Below the pieces are notes generated by a model. The model did no database searches. It worked only from the letters and a program-made list of their open reading frames with translations, and was not told the DNA's origin. DNA of 64,000 nt from Ahaetulla prasina (taxonomy: Eukaryota; Chordata; Lepidosauria; Squamata; Colubridae): positions 278,581,524 through 278,645,523 of the forward strand of contig NC_080540.1 of NCBI RefSeq assembly GCF_028640845.1. Reading direction: 5' to 3'. Of the stretch, positions 43,075-54,717 are shown piece after piece (position 1 is the stretch's first letter; every line of letters begins with the position of its first letter). A program made the translations under genes and the position numbers.

Positions 43075-43732
43075 GGGTGGAGTTTTGGAGCTACTGTGGA
43101 GGTCCAGTGTGTATCATATGTGTGTTTCATAAACTGCAAAGAAGAAGCAAGACTGAGTTAGTCCAAAACCCAAACGAACCAGACATCAGTACAGTTGAAC
43201 GTGTCCAGAGGTATTTTACGAGAAGAGTTCTCCACTCCTCTGTAACCAACAAAATACCTTATCCCACCAGACTTGAAATCCTGGGTTTAGAAAACTTGGA
43301 ACTCTGTTGCCTTCTACAGGACCTGGGTTTAGCTCATAGAATCATCACTGTAATGTCCTTCCTGTTAATGACTACTTCAGTTTCAACTGCAATAATACAA
43401 GAGCTACCAATAGATTTAAACTTAATGTCAACTGCTCCAATTTCGATTGCAGAAAATATGATTTCTGTAACAGAATTGTCTGTGCTTGGAAAGCATTACC
43501 CGACTCCGTGGTCTCTTCTCATAACCCCAAAAGCTTTAACCAAAATCTATCCACTGTTGACCTCATCCCATTCCTAAGAGGACTTTAAGGGGCGTGCATA
43601 AGAGCACACACATATATATATATGCTTATACTTCCTTGTTTCTCATCATATATATGTTTACATATTATATAATCTTTTTGTGTGATGCTTGTGTATATTG
43701 TTATGACAAAATAAAATAAATAAAATAAATAA
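43075..43732 (+). mobile_element. CR1-like LINE, C-terminal ORF and 3' UTR
   Basis: Frame 43077-43577 reads NPNEPDISTVERVQRYFTRR, VLHSSVTNKIPYPTRLEILG, LENLELCCLL. Then a shift, and the FLRGL stop with ggggcgtgcataagagcaca. It ends in AAATA repeats. Same family as 11165-11815. It ends 149 bp before the donor side of the EGFLAM exon at 43881. Confidence 0.85.
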
Positions 43733-43880
43733 ACCTCTGAAGCTGTACTGAATCAAAGTCATTTAAACTAATAAATAAATAAGAACCAGTTTCATTACAT
43801 TAATGACATCAGATTGAAACAAATGTGAACCCACATATATGGAAAAACTGCTTACATACAAATACCATAGTCAAGCTCAC

Positions 43881-44016
43881 CTGATAAATTCCACTGTGTA
43901 GTACTCAATTGGAGAACTTCCTTCCCTTGGTCCTGGTTTCCATGATAAAGCAACTTCTGAATCTGAAACAACAATGACTTGAGGCTGACTAGGTGGAGCT
44001 GGCGGCATACATTTAT
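43881..44016 (-). CDS. EGFLAM: EGFLAM exon: first half of fibronectin III domain 2
   Basis: 136 nt, acceptor CTCTTAG/ATAAATG and donor TATCAG/GTGAGC, phase 1 in and phase 2 out. Translation: (D)[20 protein letters not shown], then [20 protein letters not shown] and VEFI(R). The V-x-L-S-W-x-P and I-x-Y-Y-x-V-E-F strands are the A-C region of a fibronectin III fold. It closely follows vertebrate pikachurin. It joins 44861 on one side and 34395 on the other in frame. Confidence 0.96.
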
Positions 44017-44486
44017 CTAAGAGAAAAGAAAGAAAATATATACATTATTGGACACTTTGGGAAACTCAGAACTGCTTGCAGGAGCAAAACCTTTGGTAAA
44101 ATTGTAATGCTAAAGATAATCAAAAACTGGACTTTGTACCCATCCTTGTTTCAATCTCAGGAGAATTGCTGTTATTCGATATAGAAAATCCCACCATCTT
44201 TTTCCCTTTTATAGGGGGAAACACTTAAAAGATGAAAGTGTTGCTCTGAATAAATTGATATAGTTATGGCCCAGAAGAAGCCATGTTTTAAAATAAATTA
44301 ATTTCCAAATGACCTTGTGAAGAGTTTTGAAAAGATCCATACAAGCACCAATAAAGCATTCTAAATTATATCATAATAAATTTATTCCTTTGACTCCTTA
44401 ATAATCTTCACCATTCTTTCTGCAATTGTAACCGCATCCTGTCTCCTGACCAGAGACTCCTTTGAAATTCCCATAACTCCTTCCTA
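44017..44486. other. EGFLAM intron, no recognised element
   Basis: Nothing recognised. Confidence 0.4.
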
Positions 44487-44728
44487 TAGAGTGGAGGTGG
44501 CGCAGTGGTTAGAGTATAGCACCACAGGCTACTTCAGCTGACTGCTAGCTGCAGTTCGGCAGTTCAAATCTCACTGGCTCAAGGCTGACTCAGCCTTCCA
44601 TCCTTCCAAGGTGGGTAAAATGAGGACCCAGATTGTTGGGGGCAAGAGGCTGACTCTGTAAACCGCTTAGAGAGGGCTATAAAAGCACTATGAAGTGGTA
44701 TATAGTCTAAGTGCTATTTCTATTTCTG
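44487..44728 (+). mobile_element. SINE (type B), full length
   Basis: Head agtggaggtggcgcagtggt, B box gttcaaatctcac, body aaaatgaggacccag, tail gagagggctataaaagcact then gctatttctatttct. It ends about 130 bp from the donor of the exon at 44861. The adjacent tgtactgtac repeats (44733-44762) form a small inverted and tandem repeat. Confidence 0.88.
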
Positions 44729-44860
44729 CACTGTACTGTACTGTACACTGTACACTGTACTGAAGTTTTCCTGTAGCTTTCTGAAATACCCTTACAGTGT
44801 CTACAGTTAATTCTGTCTCAACCAGCATACTTAATAGAAAGCTATTAAAATGATATTTAC

Positions 44861-44978
44861 CTTGTGATAGAGTTGTCACATTTCTAGGCATGCTGGCTTT
44901 GCCTCTTCCTGCCCAGCCATAAGCTCCTATGCTGACCCTATGGAGGGTCCCTGGCTTCAGATCTCCAATAACAACTTC
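44861..44978 (-). CDS. EGFLAM: EGFLAM exon: C-terminal half of fibronectin III domain 1
   Basis: 118 nt, acceptor CCAAACAG/GAAGTT and donor CACAAG/GTAAAT, phase 0 in and phase 1 out. Translation: [20 protein letters not shown], then [19 protein letters not shown]. The L-K-P-G-T and V-S-I-x-A-Y strands mark the E-F region of a fibronectin III domain. Mammalian pikachurin has the same length here. One in-frame 27 nt candidate microexon lies between this exon and 58066. Confidence 0.96.
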
Positions 44979-45632
44979 CTGTTTGGCATAAAAATATAGA
45001 AAGGAACGAAGAGCTTTTTTTTTTTTAAATGAAAAGCTAAAATTATATTTTAGCTAATCATAACAATTTGTAACATATGTTAGAGCACACTAAGATGTCC
45101 AATACACTAAATTAGATGTTCACAAGGAATGGAATAAGTAATTGTAGTATCTACCATACAACTGTCAATGGAATTCCATTTTAGTTACTACAAAATGGTG
45201 CAACATTAGAGTGTATTAGGCAATACCTTTCCAGAATCGAATCTGGCCATCTAGTCTGGATATCTAGAAAAGTGCCTGTTGAGAATATCTTTTCCTCACA
45301 AGGTCTACGAGTCAGGCAACAAACCTTCACAGTAATAGCTGAGAATACTGTAAGAGTGAGATGGATTGATGGATGGAGGGAGGGATGGATGGAGGGATCT
45401 TCTCACTTAAAGGTATAGAGGGCCACAATCTTGCCTATTCTTTGCAATCCAGTTTAATTTATTCAAACATGACTTCATCCCTTAATTGCGTTTGGTACTC
45501 TGATATGGGTGGGCTAAGTCTTAAAAATTAAGATTTATCTTTCTTTATATTGTATGTCTTGTCTTGTTGCCTCCACACAGAGAGTTAGTCAGGATTGGAG
45601 CAATTTGGAGATTAAAATATGATCATCAATAT
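44979..45632. other. EGFLAM intron, no recognised element
   Basis: No family recognised; a short GGAT-rich run at 45358-45400. Confidence 0.4.
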
Positions 45633-45953
45633 AAAGGTAAAAGTTTCCCCTGTCCAGTTATATCCGACTCTAGAGGGTAGTACTTATACTGTAGGGAGCC
45701 AGCATTGTCTGAAGATATTTCTTTGGTCATGTGGCCAGCATGACTATACATTGAGGCACATGAAATACTGTTACCTTCTCACTGAAGTGGTACCTATTTA
45801 TCTACTCACATTTGCATGATTTTGAATGCTAGGTTACTTGCTGGGGCAAGTAATGAGAGCTCAGTTGTGTAGCATTCGAATCTCGAGCCCCGGCTGCCAG
45901 CTTTCCAGCTAATAAACTCTGTGCCTTTAACCACTGAACCATCACACTCCCGA
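45633..45953 (-). mobile_element. tRNA-derived SINE (type A), diverged
   Basis: Minus orientation. The tail side starts aaaggtaaaagtttcccctg; the body has gtcatgtggccagcatgact and tgctaggttacttgctgggg; the head side ends taaccactgaaccatcacac. Direct repeat gatcatcaatataa / gattatcaatataa flanks it. Confidence 0.85.
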
Positions 45954-47184
45954 TTATCAATATAATTATATAAATAAGTAAAATATATTTCTGTAAATCT
46001 AAAATTGCAACTAGTTGACCAAAATATTATTGCGTATTTGTTGAAACACCTTATAAGGAGAAAATTACAAAGTTCAAATAAACTGCTGAATAGGAAATGT
46101 CCAAAGTTCAATTCTGGTTCATATGATCTAGAAGTATGATATACTATTCTCCCTTCTGAAAAGAAGTTGTTTTATATATTAATTTTGTTCTAGAAAAGTT
46201 TACAGAATTTGTAGTTGATCATGTTCTTTTGAATTACATACTAATGTTTTGAAAATTAACTGGAGGCCAATGGAATGAGTGACTGTAATGCTTGGCTCAT
46301 ATTCTAATAAGGGTTTTGTAATCAACCATCTGCAAAGTTCTCCTTTATGAGGAAAAAAAACACTCTTTAGAAATTGATTAGATATTGGGGGAAAAAATCC
46401 CTAATCTAATTATTGAGGGATAAATAGGTTCTAAACTAGAAACAATTCCATTGCTGAAATTCTTGTAATTCCATCCTTTCATCTCAATTCTATTCTGCTG
46501 AAGAAGATTCTGAGAATCTTGCTCGGGAGAATTACTTTCAATGAATTGGTTGCCAAGAGCCTAACAAACAAACAACTAGAGCAAACAAAGCAACAATGCA
46601 ATGGTCTGAGGAGCGTCACTTTTTCGATATATGAAAAATATTTTATCATTGAATGTCACAGCTGGAAGAACAACTGAGAAGTCTGGGGTGGATATACTGT
46701 ACTTCTGTACTCTGAGTTCCCATTTCATCATTATTGTTAAGTAAATACTGTAAACTTACATATGAATAATTTATGACAAGACTTGAATATATGTCTGAAA
46801 TTACTTTTAACTAGCATGAGAGGGATATCTTGTGTGGATTTATTATGTTTCTCAAACTTGCAAACAGAAGAAAATAGAGAAGAAGAAATATTGTTTTAAG
46901 CTTATTAGAAGTACCTATGTTGCTCTGCTCTGCATTAGAATGCATCTAAAACATTCTTTCTAGTTCTGGCCTCTGCATTTTTAAAAAAAAAAAAACTTCC
47001 ACAGAATGGAGGAAAAAATAAACAAGTCGTATGAAGAGAAAATGAAAAAGACAAGGATATTTCAGAGAAAAGAAGATATAAACAACAGCGGTTTTCCAAT
47101 TCTCTGGGACTTTTGTACAAAACACAGACAGTTCCATGTTGCCCCAAAAGTGTTTTTAAAAATGTAATGTTATTAATTTACACT
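45954..47184. other. EGFLAM intron, no recognised element
   Basis: About 1.2 kb without a recognised family. Confidence 0.4.
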
Positions 47185-47540
47185 TGCAGGCAGGGCTCAT
47201 TTAATGGCCACAGTTGGGACTGGCAACTCCATCACTAAGTGATGTGGTCATTAAGCAAGACAGCATCACATGACTATGATGGACTTATGACTTCAATTTC
47301 ACCATGGTTGTTAAGCAAACCATTCACAAGCATTAAGCAAGGTATCGCATGGCTGCAACGTGCTATTTTACTGTTGGCTTCTCTATTGACTCTACTTGTC
47401 ACTAGCTGGTTTTGATGCGCACAAATGGCAATCATATGACTGCAGGGCAATTATGTGACTGCTGGATATAAATACTCATTAGTTCAGAACCACCAACTCA
47501 GTCATGTGACAATCATTAAGTGCAAGGACCAGTTGTAAAG
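47185..47540 (+). mobile_element. Mariner-like MITE (CAGGTAGTCC family), worn
   Basis: Contains cactaagtgatgtggtcatt, catcacatgactatgatgga, gttgttaagcaaacc, atgactgcagggcaa and cattaagtgcaaggacc in family order. Confidence 0.65.
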
Positions 47541-47559
47541 TTAGTTTTTCAGCCTAGGA

Positions 47560-48587
47560 CAGGGGTGTCAAACTTGATTTCATTGATGGCTGCATCAGTG
47601 TTGTGTTTGACCTCGGGGGGCGGGGGTGGGCATGGCCAGGGTAGGTATGGCCAGCTCAACATCATTCATGTCAGGGGTGCCTGTGGTGGCCCGAGTGCTA
47701 TGCCAGTGAAAATGGACTCCTGAGCTCCGTTTTTGCCTGTGACAGCCTCTGTTGTGGTCCGCCAGCAGCCTGCGGACCTGGCAGCGGAATCGGACAGTGA
47801 GGGAGGACAATGGGTCAATCCTGGAGTCAGGGGAAGGCCCAGATGAGGACTCTGCGTTGGAGGCAGAGATGGGGCCAAGGCCATCTGGGAGTGATGCATG
47901 GACTCCGGAGCCTCCAGAGGCAGACAGCAGAGAGGCAGAGGAACAAGAGGAGTCTGTTCCTAGTGCATGCATGGGAAGAACTGCCAGAAGGCAAGAACAG
48001 CTGAAGAAAAAAGGACAATTCGGGAGTAAGGCTAGAAGATGATTGGCCATTCCCATAAGGCTTAAAAGAGCAGCAATGAGCCATTGGGTTCTTTGTAGAA
48101 AAGCAACATTGATTCCAGTGCTTCTTGTCAGCTCTCTTGAACTTTATGTGGGTTTTGCCAAGAAAAGCCTTTGGCAGGTTGCCAAAGACAACAAAGGTTG
48201 GTGTTAAGGCCGTAGGACTGTTTATGAAGAATTTGTCTTGGATTAAGCTGAGAATGAATTAATTTTCAGCTGTTTTAATAAAATAAGTTTGTTCAGGACT
48301 AATTGTGTTTGGTAATTACTACTTGGGCCTCGGTCACAACAGCCTCCTACAACTCTCTGCCAGCCAAAACAGAGCTCAGAAGGGCCGTCCGCAGTCCTCT
48401 CAAGCTGATTTCAGCTGCGACGGCCTCCTGTAACCCTCTGCCAGCGAAAACAGAGCCCTTGCAAGCTCCATTTTCACTGGCGGAGGCACCGCGGGCTGTT
48501 CTTCACTGTTTTCAGGGTGGCCGTGGGCCAGATCTAAGCACCCTGTGGGCCAGATCTGGCCCCCAGGCCTTGAGTGTGACACCCCTG
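47560..48587. mobile_element. hAT MITE (family C) carrying a solo LTR
   Basis: Starts CAGGGGTGTCAAACTTG and ends GAGTGTGACACCCCTG. 8 bp duplication gcctagga/gcctaggg (7 of 8). The LTR at 47750-48341 is nested inside. Confidence 0.9.
47750..48341 (+). mobile_element. Solo LTR (TGTTGTG family), 592 bp
   Basis: Starts TGTTGTGGTCCGCC and ends CTCGGTCACAACA. Perfect 5 bp duplication gcctc (47745-47749, 48342-48346). It contains an acidic open frame (47752-48042) and an AATAAA-like aataaaataag near 48280. Confidence 0.92.
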
Positions 48588-48922
48588 GCCTAGGGTATCA
48601 GCAGATAAGAGATAGCCTAACCCACAGCTGAACAGTGAGTGGGGCAATCTGCTCAGAATGGATTTTTCCTAGTTTCTCAAGCTGTAAAGGAGCTGGAGGT
48701 AGGATTGACATTTCAGACTTTCAATATTTTATCGATGTATTTCTCTAATAAAGTAGAATTATCTTATCTGGTCATATTTCCTGTCTGGTTTACCTGGAAA
48801 GGCTGATACAAAAACTTGCAACTTTGAATGTACAATTCTCCTGCCGTCTCCTTTACAGTTCAAGAAGCTAGGCAGGGTTTCTTCTGAGCCTCATGCAATG
48901 CCCACTATGCAGATGCAGACTA

Positions 48923-49305
48923 TGTCAGGGTTTCAAGTAACAACCCCAACGCAAGAAATGCCAAGACTTAAATTTCCTCAAAGTTCCATTTTATTAGAGA
49001 TGTCATATTGGCACATCTGAGAAAACCTGAATCTGAAAGCGTTCAGGTTTTCCCCACCCAAACGGAAGTTCAAGTCCCTGCCCAGCACCCACATGTCCAT
49101 CACTTGGTCCAATCAAAGCACCGTTTCAACTGGAGATGCCTCCCAGTGTCATCCATCCAGGTACAGAGCAAAATGTCCTTGACTTTCTTAGAAAGGAATG
49201 TTATTATGACTATATATCACCCATGCTCTGTACAATCCCCCCTCCCAATTTCCCAATGTGGCAGGTCTGAAGATCCAATGAAAAGGATGGCTTCCAGGCC
49301 TGACA
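48923..49305 (-). mobile_element. Solo LTR (TGTCAGGG family), 383 bp
   Basis: Starts TGTCAGGGTTTCAAG and ends CCAGGCCTGACA. Flanking gacta/gatta is a 4 of 5 duplication. Shares cacatgtccatcac and ggtccaatca with 21550-21934. Confidence 0.82.
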
Positions 49306-49489
49306 GATTATGCTGTCCCTTCCCCTGATGCAACTCAAAATTTGTCTTTTTAGGAACCATGTTAACTCCTGTATCTTTTTGCTAACAATCAATTACCATT
49401 CCATGATTTCTTTTTCACAAATACCATGGATTCACTGTCCTATATCTAGGCATTATATTTCTATGTCCTAAGTTCAAAACTTTATCTTT

Positions 49490-49830
49490 ATTCAATTGTG
49501 TTCTCAGTCCACTTCTCCAACTAAAATATCATTTTTTAAATTTTATTTCTGCCTTCTAGGTTATTAACTCTCCTATCAAATTTTGTGTCTCTGCCAATCT
49601 CATAAAGAAAAATAAGCATTCTCTTCCTCCATGTCCTCTTCCAAGTAATAATAAAAATGTTGAAGAATGCCAGGTCAAAGACTGAAAATTGTGGCAATCC
49701 ATTCTTCCTCTACTTTAACGAGGACATGTCATTTCATTAATCTATCAAGATTATTTTGAATTTTGTCTCTCTCTTCTAGAGTACTAACTAGCCCATCTTA
49801 AAAATAATATGTGTGGAAATTTCAGTTACG
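49490..49830 (-). mobile_element. Old CR1 LINE fragment
   Basis: The blocks taataataaaaatgttgaag and gtggcaatccattcttcct resemble the minus strand of the CR1 reverse transcriptase region. Too decayed to translate cleanly. Confidence 0.45.
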
Positions 49831-51184
49831 ACAGCTCCTTCTACAAACCCTTTTCCCCCCTAAATCTTCTTCCCTTCCCTTCCCATTTACAGATATTTAT
49901 AATCTTAGTCATAGTACATGGAAAATTATACAAAATTTAGAACAACTTGAAATAGAATCTCCAGGTGCAGAAAGTTGGTGAGTTGTCTGCCAAATCTCAC
50001 TATGCTGGTGTTTTCCCCCCCTCCCTTTAACTCCCTTGACAAAATCTTACGAATACAGCCCTAGCCCTAACCGCTGCTTTTTTATTTATGCTTCCAAGAC
50101 AAATAATAGGAAAAAATAAAAGACACTTGTCATTCTTCACTAAGGCCAGGATTTGCACTCCCAAGTTCAAGTCTGCTATTCCACATGCTATTGCTGAAGT
50201 ACTTTAAGATAAAATGATCTCTCATGAGGGGGAAAACAGGAAAACAACAAACATTTTGTCCTGCTAGGCATTCACTAGAGATAGAGATAGCTGTGAGGCG
50301 TAAATGTTGTGCATAGGATTAGAAGGGATGAAGAATGCGGGGAAAGTTTCCACATTTTCACAAATGGGCTTCACTCCCTTGTGCATAGATTTTTATATGA
50401 ATTATACCCTGCCAGATTCTAAGGCCTTGCAATAAGTTAAACTAAAACTTTTTTATTTTTATTTTTTTGGCCATATAACCCCACAGAGACAAAACTGGAA
50501 AAGAATGTTTCTTAGTGGATCCTGAGTGCAATAAAATAAAATAATCTACCACTGTCACTTTCCCTGTAGGGTCAGAAACCAAACATCTTTGCTAGGTGTT
50601 ATTAAATAACCAATGCAGTATTAATATCTTGGTTAGAGTTGATTAGTTTTTCTCAGCAACAGTGCATTTCATATTAAAGGCTCATATGACATAAATGGTT
50701 TAGGGGGAAGTCTAATCATTTCTCTTCACAGGTTCTTTGGTTCAAAAATTAAATGTTTACAAGGAAACTGGGAAAGCTGTGTATGAAAGCCATGACTAAC
50801 TCTGAAGGTTCAATCAGTCATAAAATATACTTTTCCTTACTGAATAAAGAATCACTGATATGTTTTCCCCCATAATTTTGCTTATGCATTTTTATTTAGA
50901 CTGTTTTCAGATTTATTTTTTTGCACAGTTTTATAGGCTAGTCTTAAAAAAAAATATTAAACTGCATATATTATTATGATTGGTGGAGACAGATGTGATT
51001 AAACTGCCCAACATGTAGGAAAACTTAATCTACTTTAGACTGAAACTCCACTTACATTTAATGAGAGAGAGTAAATCCAAATGCATAAAGCACTAATATG
51101 CATTGTATTATAAGGGTGCCATTTATTTCTAAATTATCTCTCAGATTTACTCAACAGAATGTCCCCTCACACTGGAGCTATAAG
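49831..51184. other. EGFLAM intron, no recognised element
   Basis: About 1.35 kb with no recognised repeat or coding motif. Confidence 0.4.
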
Positions 51185-51498
51185 TACAGGTAGTCCTCAG
51201 CTTATGACTACAACTTAGCCCAAAATTTCTGTTGCTAAGTGAGACAATTGCTAAGTGAGTTTTGCTCCATTTTACGACTTTTCTTGCCAGATTTGTTAAA
51301 TGAATCACAGCAGTTGTTAGTGACATGGTTGTTAAGTGAATCTGGCTTCCCCATTGACTGTGGTAGTGATAAAGTCTTAAACGGGGATCACGTAAGTTAA
51401 GGTAAGGTACGCTTTATTGTCATTTTTTACTGTGAGCACACTGGTCCACATTAAAAATGAAATTCTGTGGCCTACTCCCCAAAAAAGTATATATGTAC

Positions 51499-51794
51499 CA
51501 GGGGTGAAATGTAACATTTGTTACTACCGGTTCTGTGGGCGTGGCTTGGTGAGGGGGGTTAATGTGACTGGGTGGGCGTGGCCAACTTTTTTGTTTTACT
51601 TTTAAAAGCATTTTTTCAGCCAAAGAAAAAAATGCTTTTAAAAGTAAAAAAAAAAAAACAACCTCTGATGATCATATGGCTCAGCTGGGCATGGGGGGGG
51701 GGGCAGGGATTTTTGCTACCGGTTCTCCGAACCACCTGCCGCCATTGCTACCGGATCGGTTGATCCGATCCAAACCAAGAGCATTTCACCCCTG
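51499..51794. mobile_element. hAT MITE (family A)
   Basis: Starts CAGGGGTGAAATGTAAC and ends GCATTTCACCCCTG. Perfect 8 bp duplication atatgtac (51491-51498, 51795-51802). A gcatttttt/aaaaatgc hairpin lies inside (51609-51634). Confidence 0.95.
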
Positions 51795-51837
51795 ATATGT
51801 ACCCATATACATACCTATCACACATATGCATATGCTA

Positions 51838-51872
51838 AATACATACATACATAGATACATACATACACACAC
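51838..51872. repeat. (CATA)n-rich microsatellite
   Basis: Imperfect run of acatacat units. Confidence 0.85.
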
Positions 51873-51971
51873 CCCATACATATATATGCATATAAATATT
51901 AATCATTGTCTATTTTGAATACATAGCAGAAATAGGAAGCTTGAGAGTTCAACAAGGTTGATGCTATACAG

Positions 51972-52104
51972 CAGGGGTCTCCAACCTTGGCAACTTTAAG
52001 CCTGGCGGACATCCACTTCCAGAATTCCCCAGCCAGCTGCTGGCTGGGGAATTCTGGGAGTGGATGTCCGCCAGGCTTAAAGTTGCCAAGGTTGGAGACC
52101 CCTG
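51972..52104. mobile_element. hAT foldback MITE (family B)
   Basis: Starts CAGGGGTCTCCAACCTTGG and ends GGTTGGAGACCCCTG; nearly perfect hairpin around ccagctgctggctgg. 8 bp duplication ctatacag/ctatacgg (7 of 8). Confidence 0.95.
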
Positions 52105-52218
52105 CTATACGGAACAAAACTGTGACTGAAACTAGATGTTCTTCAGATACCACGAAGCCTCCTCCCAGAAGGTAACAAGGAAAACAGGATGTGTAGTTTC
52201 CCTGACAATCCTACGGAC

Positions 52219-52585
52219 CAGTGGTAGGTTTCAATTTTTTTTACTCTTGGTTTTGTGGGTGTGGTTGGGCTTGGTGGGTGTGGCTTGGTCGGCATGGCAG
52301 GGGAAGGATACTGTAAAATCTCCATTCCCACCCACTCCAGGGGAAAGATACTGTAAAATCTCCAATTCCTCCCCACTCCAGGGGAAGGTTACTGCAAAAT
52401 CCACATTTTCTCCTGATCAGCTGGGACTCGGGTGGCAGAGAATAGATGGGAGCGGGGCCAGTCAGAGGTGGTATTTACTGGTTCTCCAAACTCCTCAAAA
52501 TTTCTGCTACTGGTTCTCTGAACTCCTCAAAATTTCCTCTACCGGTTCTCCAGAACTGGTCAGAATCTGCTGAAACCCACCTCTG
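52219..52585. mobile_element. hAT MITE (family A), longer variant
   Basis: Starts CAGTGGTAGGTTTCAA and ends TGAAACCCACCTCTG. 8 bp duplication ctacggac/ctgcagac (6 of 8). It contains three tandem ggggaaggatactg-type units. Confidence 0.82.
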
Positions 52586-53070
52586 CTGCAGACCCTGGTC
52601 AAGTATTCACTTATATGCTATGTCCTGTATAGAAAGGAGTGAACTACCAATAATTTTTTCTGCCATCCTCACCACTCTCTGCACCACCTTCCTGTCTGAA
52701 ACAGTAATGCTTCCAAAGCTGACAGTAATGCAATATGACAGGATGCTCTCGATCGTCCCTCTATAGAAAGTGGTAAGGACGGTGGAAGGAAGATGTACTT
52801 TTCTCTTGTGATGCAGAAAATGTGGGTGCTGCTGTGCAAGCTTCAGCAGTGTCTTGCTGCTGAACGACTGAGCTAGCCAACATATGACTATGGGACATTG
52901 CAACCATCATAAATATGAACCAGTTGCCAAGTGTCTGAATTTTGATCACATGACATTTGGGATCTTGCAACAGTCCTAAGTGTGAAAAATGGTCATAAGC
53001 CATTTTTTCAGTGCCGTTGTAGTTTCAAATGGTCACTAAACAAACTTCTGTAAGTCAAGGACTACCTGTA

Positions 53071-53458
53071 CCAGAAATCCCAGTCACCCTGACTAGCGCC
53101 AACACATTTGATGAGTACCAGCTTGGGAAAGGCCACTTTATGCTAATATTATGACCAAAATAAATCCGAAGTTCAGAACAGTTTTATTGATTTTAATAAA
53201 CATCTTATGAATACTGTTCATAAAAACCCACTCACAGATAAACATTAAAACAATAACCAAACATTTATAAAATACTCAATTTACTTCAAAACTAAGCTAG
53301 CAGGCACCCGAACATTAATACAATTTATTAAAATTTTAAAATTTGATTTGAAATTATTTTATCTCCAGGTACAGATAAGCAGGTTTAACAGGGGTTTTCC
53401 TTAATTTATCAAGAAAGTCATGTTTTTTAAGACATGAATTTAACATCATTCACCAATA
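53071..53458. other. EGFLAM intron, AT-rich
   Basis: Nothing recognised. Confidence 0.4.
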
Positions 53459-53723
53459 AAGTGAATGAGCTGTGGCTCCCTGTTGCTGATCGGCTCCACA
53501 GCTGCTAGGGCTTTCGGTTAGGACAGGTAGAGGAAAAAGGATGCCATGCTAGCAGGAGACTCTCTGGTGAGGGAACCGGACTTCCGGTCAGCAGAGGAAA
53601 AAGGATGCCATGCTAGGAGGAAACTATGATGGGGGAACTGGACTTCCGGTCGGCTCCAGAATTGAACGGGAGCTTCCGGTTAGGAACTTTGTGGCTCTTT
53701 GAGTGTTTAAGGTTGCAAACCCC
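53459..53723. mobile_element. hAT MITE (family D), left end missing
   Basis: Matches 59944-60252 from ctgtggctccctgttgct to tttaaggttgcaaacccctg. It holds repeated cttccggt and ggaaaaaggatgccatgcta blocks. Confidence 0.8.
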
Positions 53724-54690
53724 TGCCCTAAACTCTACTGAAGTTACCTGGTAATGAAATGCTTGGAAACCAACCCACAAGCTCGGAGAACAAACCTTTT
53801 CCCTCATCAACTTACTATAAATTGCAGTTACTTTCTGCATCTGATGAAGTTGTAGCTCACAAAAGCTGGTGTGTTTTAAAAATGTTGTTAGTAAGGAAAC
53901 ATGCTATTCCTTCTTGCTGTTGCTTTATCTCTAAATGGCTGAAAATTGTTGTTTGCTGCAAAATTTTGGTGTGTCAGCTTGGGGATATATCCTGTAAATG
54001 ATCTCTTCCAACTAACAATTTTTTGCAGTTTTGGGTAAATATCTTTTCTAAACTTCCAACCATAAAGGCAGGAACAAAAATTAGAAAATGTTTAGAGGTA
54101 CCAGCTGTTGAATCTGAAGCCTCCAATGCATATATGTAAACCTTCTTCCAGATCTGTTAAAAAATGTATATTGGAATCTGGATGTCTATGATTTGATAAC
54201 CTGTTTTGTAAAAATAAAAAAACTGGGAAGATCACAACTCTTTAAATGCACAGGACTATGACTGGATGTGTCACAACTGAAGCCAAACATAGTAATAAAA
54301 GATTAAAAATCTCTGCAATGAACAAATTCAGTACAATTTGATCATCAGTTATTGACTTTATCTCTAATATTTTCATACAGATCTGTGTCATACAAATTTC
54401 ACTTTGAATGAAAATACTGAACATGAATGTTTAAGTTGTGTTTCTCTATGATCTCTCAATCAGTATTCCACAGAAATCTTTTTTTTATTTTGTTGGGATT
54501 TTGTCTTGAGTTAAGTTACTTTTCAGTTCTTCATCATCATCTAGCTTTGCAATTAAAATCAAGCACATCCATTCCTTGTTACCCATGTAAAGTTTTGTAA
54601 TTGGCAAATTCTCACAATAATGAATTTAGATTTAAACAAACCTTGTTTAACATTTAAACAAACAATACATACGTGAACTGTAGTACTTAC
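53724..54690. other. EGFLAM intron, no recognised element
   Basis: No repeat or coding motif recognised up to the candidate microexon. Confidence 0.4.
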
Positions 54691-54717
54691 AAAAATTGCT
54701 TGCCCATCCATCTGACC
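54691..54717 (-). CDS. Candidate EGFLAM microexon, 27 nt (unproven)
   Basis: On the minus strand a strong acceptor (tctttttttccctgctag) and a strong donor (TTTTT/GTAAGTAC) enclose 27 nt encoding GQMDGQAIF in the phase 0 frame that links 58066-58149 to 44861-44978. Including it would add nine residues to the loop before the E strand of fibronectin III-1. Known mammalian pikachurin aligns without it, so it would be a cassette exon or a chance match. Splice sites this good flanking an open 27 nt stretch in the right phase make it worth testing. Confidence 0.35.

Larger units (their letters stand above)
51397..52870 (-). mobile_element. Snake1/L3-like LINE, 3' part (second subfamily), split by MITEs
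   Basis: The minus strand frame 52607-52903 includes KRKVHLPSTVLTTFYRGTIE, SILSYCITVSFGSITV and RMAEKIIGSSLLSIQDIAYK, close to 30180-30449. The 3' UTR (aggtacgctttattgtcatt) lies at 51405-51480. hAT elements at 51499, 51972 and 52219 interrupt it. Confidence 0.8.
51185..53070 (+). mobile_element. Mariner-like MITE (CAGGTAGTCC family) split by a LINE
   Basis: Left part 51185-51396 starts tacaggtagtcctcagctta; right part from about 52871 ends gtcaaggactacctgta. The ends are inverted repeats with TA. A LINE with three nested DNA elements separates them. Confidence 0.85.
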
